Assembly: GCA_024256265.1 (NCBI GenBank) | Contig: JACGUK010000016.1 | Span: 1-24,435, forward strand | Source: an archaeon | Lineage (GTDB): Archaea > Thermoproteota > Nitrososphaeria > Nitrososphaerales > JACAEJ01 | Reading direction: 5' to 3' | Length of the DNA stretch: 24,435 bases | Shown here: in pieces, positions 22,445 to 24,435 of the stretch | Numbering within the stretch: position 1 is the first letter of the stretch | Layout: each line of letters begins with the position of its first letter | The notes under the pieces: model-generated | The model's input: only the letters and a program-made list of their open reading frames with translations | Database searches by the model: none | Told to the model about the DNA's origin: nothing | Program-made: the position numbers and the translations under genes

Positions 22445-22606
22445 GCGACAAAATTGAAATCGTTCAAATGTTACTTTGAGATAGCAGGCAATCTTTTTGG
22501 ATTTGGAAGCAAAGAGCAGGAAGCTGTGCGCAAAGGATGGGAGGACGTTGGGATAACCGTTAAGAAGAATCAAGGAAATAATGCCCAAAGATTCGGAATC
22601 TTATGA
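22445..22606 (+). pseudogene. Possible C-terminal remnant of an M4 (thermolysin-like) peptidase
   Basis: An open stretch of 53 codons ends in TGA at 22604. Its core NLFGFGSKEQEAVRKGWEDV followed by GI resembles the C-terminal end of thermolysin-family peptidases (LYG-x-x-S-x-E-x-x-AV-x-x-AW-x-x-VGV). No upstream catalytic domain is in frame: a stop lies at 22442-22444 and the preceding sequence is the sRNA. I read it as debris of a lost peptidase gene; a short real protein starting at TTG 22454 cannot be excluded. Confidence 0.35.
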
Positions 22607-22625
22607 GTTTCTGTTTTCTCTTCCA

Positions 22626-22794
22626 TTATCGAAGTATCTTACTGATCTCTGCCAGTATCTGCCTGCCCTTTTCGTCTAGTTTGGAAAACATATTTGAACT
22701 CTTCTGATAAAGTCTTATCGTGCAAGCCTGCTGTCTTGGCCACTTTGCCGAGATTATATACTTTCAAGTCTTCGATGGTCTGGGGTTTAGACAT
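22626..22794 (-). pseudogene. Small gene broken by a frameshift
   Basis: From ATG 22794 the minus strand reads MSKPQTIEDLKVYNLGKVAK then TAGL. A shift near 22720 into the next frame continues LYQKSSNMFSKLDEKGRQIL and AEISKILR before TAA at 22626. Both halves have the composition of a conserved helical protein, and the total length is 3n+1, so a single-base indel (real or a sequencing error) would explain it. Unshifted, the frame ends after about 50 codons in unrelated-looking sequence. The intact protein would be about 55 residues; family unknown. Confidence 0.4.
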
Positions 22795-22858
22795 CACTTT
22801 TTCATGAGCATAAATCTTCTGTCAAAAGATTTAATTATCACTAAAAACAATCGAGTAT

Positions 22859-22864
22859 GGAGTG
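22859..22864 (+). promoter_or_regulatory. Ribosome binding site choosing the subtilase TTG start
   Basis: GGAGTG lies six bases before TTG 22871. The competing GTG at 22862 is part of this motif, so TTG is the better start. Confidence 0.45.
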
Positions 22865-22870
22865 TTACAT

Positions 22871-24085
22871 TTGGATCCAAGAATAGAATTATCAATATCC
22901 AATCTTGGCTCTGCTCAAGTAATTGTCGTGTTGAAGCAGGATGTTGCCAGACGCAGTGGTAAAAAAGTGCCTTCAGAAGTAGCACAAAACCTTTCAGATA
23001 GTTTACCTAAGGCTTTTTCGGCCAAGTCATCTCTTGCAAAGAATGTGCCTCCTTTGCATTACTTTCCACTCCTAGGAGTTTGTATTGGTTATACTGACCG
23101 CAAGGGTGCGGAGGCCCTTGAGACCTCGAAAGCTGTAGAAAGCGTACTAAATGCAGAGCAACTATCTCTGATTAGACCTATAAAAGTTGCTGCTGCAAAG
23201 ATTAAAGGTAAATTGACTTGGGGGCTTAGCATGTTAGGTGTTGAAAAGCTCTGGGAACAAGGTATCAAAGGCAAAGGTGTTCGCGTAGGTCATCTTGATA
23301 CAGGAGTAGACGCTAAGCACAAGACTCTTAAAGGCCAAGTTAAGGGGTTCATGGAGTTCGATTACGCTGGTAACAGGGTTCCTAATTCCAAGCCGCACGA
23401 CTCTGACTCTGAAGGCCATGGCACACACACAGCAGGTACAATTTGCGGCAAGTCTGTAAAGGGTTTAAATATCGGGGTGGCTCCCGCGGCCAAGCTTTAT
23501 TCAGGGTTGGTCATAGAGGGCGGAGAAGTTCTTGTGAGAGTGCTTAACGGCATGGAATGGTGTTTGGAAGAAAAAATAAAGGTTTTGAGTATGTCTTTGG
23601 GATTTAGAGGTTACACCCCTTTCTTTCTAGATCTAACTAAAAGACTCCGAAGTAACGGGGTGCTACCTGTCTTTGCCATAGGTAATGAAGGTCCAGGTAC
23701 TAGCCGTTCACCTGGCAATTACGCCGAAGCTCTCTCTGTGGGTGCAATCGACTCTGAAAAACAGGTTGCATACTTTTCCAGCTCTATAACATTTAATAGA
23801 CCTGTTGAACCCCAGCAACCCAATGTTGTAGCGCCTGGAGTTGATGTGATTTCTGCTAAACCTGGAGGAGGCGTTCAGTCTATGGACGGTACTTCAATGG
23901 CTACGCCGCATGTTGCAGGCGTTGCGGCACTGCTCTTCCAGGCGAAACCTGATGCTTCTATCGAGCAAGTTGAAGAAGCCATTCAGACTACATGCGAGCC
24001 TCTCACAGGAATCCCTCAAGAGCGTTATGGCTTCGGACTTGCAAATCCACAAAAGGCTCTGGATAAGTTAATTGGCAGTAGATAG
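22871..24085 (+). CDS. Intracellular subtilisin-like serine protease (S8) with N-terminal propeptide-like domain
   Basis: The 404-residue protease has the full S8 triad: D143 in GHLDTGVD, H183 in EGHGTHTAG and S342 in GTSMATPHVAG, with oxyanion N272 in AIGNEG. Residues 1-100 look like an I9-type propeptide domain (QVIVVLKQ strand; PLHYFPLLGVCIGY). There is no signal peptide or membrane segment, so the enzyme appears cytosolic, unlike most archaeal subtilases. Base composition and codons are richer in G+C than in lysS or cdc48, hinting at acquisition. TTG at 22871 is chosen from the GGAGTG upstream; GTG 22862 would add three residues. A small propeptide-like gene follows 18 bases downstream, probably in the same operon. 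Confidence 0.9.
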   Translation: MDPRIELSISNLGSAQVIVVLKQDVARRSGKKVPSEVAQNLSDSLPKAFSAKSSLAKNVPPLHYFPLLGVCIGYTDRKGAEALETSKAVESVLNAEQLSLIRPIKVAAAKIKGKLTWGLSMLGVEKLWEQGIKGKGVRVGHLDTGVDAKHKTLKGQVKGFMEFDYAGNRVPNSKPHDSDSEGHGTHTAGTICGKSVKGLNIGVAPAAKLYSGLVIEGGEVLVRVLNGMEWCLEEKIKVLSMSLGFRGYTPFFLDLTKRLRSNGVLPVFAIGNEGPGTSRSPGNYAEALSVGAIDSEKQVAYFSSSITFNRPVEPQQPNVVAPGVDVISAKPGGGVQSMDGTSMATPHVAGVAALLFQAKPDASIEQVEEAIQTTCEPLTGIPQERYGFGLANPQKALDKLIGSR

Positions 24086-24103
24086 TAAAGCAGATTTGGA
24101 ACC

Positions 24104-24421
24104 ATGGTTAAGAATATAGACCCAGAGTTACTCGGTAGAATTAAGGCGGCTGGTAAGAAAGGGCAAGTAAAAGCAGTTATTATGCTTTCTCAAACCCCAG
24201 AAAAAGCTACAGTAACTACTCAAGGGGGAAAAGGGCTAGCTGCTCTTGAGAATGCTATAAAGGAGGTTAATGAAAAGCCTAGTTATGTACAGTACTTGCC
24301 TAAGCTTGGCGTTATAATCCTTAAGGGTAGTGGCAGACTTATAAGCCGGGTTCTAGATGAACCTGATGTTGTATCAGCAACTATCCCTGAAGCAGAATTT
24401 ACTAAAGAAAAGATCTGCTAA
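24104..24421 (+). CDS. Free-standing I9/propeptide-like protein, putative subtilase partner or inhibitor
   Basis: The 105 residues align by eye with the N-terminal domain of the preceding subtilase: IDPELLGRIKAAG with DPRIELSISNLG, KAVIMLSQ with QVIVVLKQ, and YVQYLPKLGVIILKG with PLHYFPLLGVCIGY, with a similar DEPDVVSATIPE ending. I9 propeptides fold the protease and block its active site through the C-terminal tail, so a separate copy could be a chaperone or reversible inhibitor; this is inferred. TTTGGA lies before the ATG and the protein has no signal peptide, so it should share the protease's compartment. The frame is complete and ends 14 bases before the window edge. Confidence 0.65.
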   Translation: MVKNIDPELLGRIKAAGKKGQVKAVIMLSQTPEKATVTTQGGKGLAALENAIKEVNEKPSYVQYLPKLGVIILKGSGRLISRVLDEPDVVSATIPEAEFTKEKIC

Positions 24422-24435
24422 TATCTTTATCATTA

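Larger units (their letters stand above)
22148..22870. other. Long mostly non-coding region
   Basis: About 720 bases without an intact conventional gene. I find a candidate box C/D sRNA at 22321-22383 with its own TATA box, an open stretch resembling the end of an M4 peptidase (22445-22606), and a frameshifted small gene on the minus strand (22626-22794). The first 140 bases (22148-22290) are AT-rich and I see nothing in them. Confidence 0.6.

Noticed and set aside
22626..22794. Programmed frameshift in the small minus-strand gene
   Set aside because: No slippery heptamer or downstream structure is evident near the shift; a plain indel or sequencing error is simpler.
22720..22962. 80-codon plus-strand frame overlapping the subtilase start
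   Set aside because: It overlaps the subtilase gene in another frame and the broken minus-strand gene; no domain.
1..24435. CRISPR arrays, insertion sequences, rRNA genes
   Set aside because: No regularly spaced repeats, transposase motifs with terminal inverted repeats, or rRNA-like blocks were seen.

Overview
The window is AT-rich and clearly archaeal. It encodes a class I lysyl-tRNA synthetase, a Cdc48/VAT-type double AAA+ ATPase, the ribosome-recycling factor ABCE1, an Nre-family DNA-repair protein, a PaREP1/HEPN protein and a tRNA-Arg(GCG) without encoded CCA. Several promoters place a TATA-like box about 25 nt before the start codon, which suggests leaderless mRNAs, and GTG/TTG starts are common. 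The mixture of genes would fit a TACK-type or related uncultured archaeon; the lineage cannot be fixed from this sequence alone.

Layout. 1-990 (-): APC-family amino-acid permease, cut by the window edge. 1.1-2.45 kb: a membrane-anchored SAM methyltransferase and two small putative membrane proteins that diverge from overlapping start codons. 2.4-4.23 kb: a compact cassette directly downstream of tRNA-Arg. It holds an AbiV-like HEPN protein, a 15-codon micro-ORF and an HhH/DNA-glycosylase-like protein, and ends in a degenerate copy of the tRNA 3' end, the layout expected of a small tRNA-integrated island. 4.28-8.09 kb (-): lysS and cdc48. 8.28-12.3 kb (+): nre overlapping a SPL-type radical SAM gene, then ABCE1. 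12.3-13.4 kb (-): a MobA-like nucleotidyltransferase with an extra C-terminal domain. 13.5-14.4 kb (+): an unknown beta-rich protein and a PaREP1 protein. 14.5-15.3 kb (-): an SDR that has lost its catalytic residues. 15.34-15.47 kb (+): a 43-residue basic protein. 15.5-18.9 kb (-): a mrp/NBP35-thyX-aspA cluster. 19.1-19.4 kb (+): a small Cys-rich conserved protein behind a perfect inverted repeat that overlaps its TATA box. 19.5-20.86 kb (-): a secreted, C-terminally anchored zinc phospholipase C-like protein. 20.95-22.15 kb (+): a ThiI-like protein with a destroyed PP-loop. 22.15-22.87 kb is mostly non-coding. It carries a good candidate box C/D sRNA with a complete kink-turn, then gene debris (a possible M4-peptidase C-terminal remnant and a frameshifted small gene). 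22.87-24.42 kb (+): an intracellular subtilase followed by a small free-standing protein that resembles its propeptide.

How it fits together. Most of the window is housekeeping: translation (lysS, tRNA, ABCE1, box C/D RNA), protein quality control (Cdc48), DNA repair (Nre, SPL-like), thymidylate synthesis, Fe-S assembly and aspartate metabolism. Accessory material lies in the tRNA-Arg cassette, the PaREP1/unknown pair and the subtilase/propeptide pair. The most interesting observations are the tRNA-flanked HEPN/HhH cassette, the subtilase with a separate propeptide-like partner, the kink-turn sRNA, the operator-like palindrome, and two enzymes (SDR, ThiI) that keep their folds but have lost catalytic motifs.
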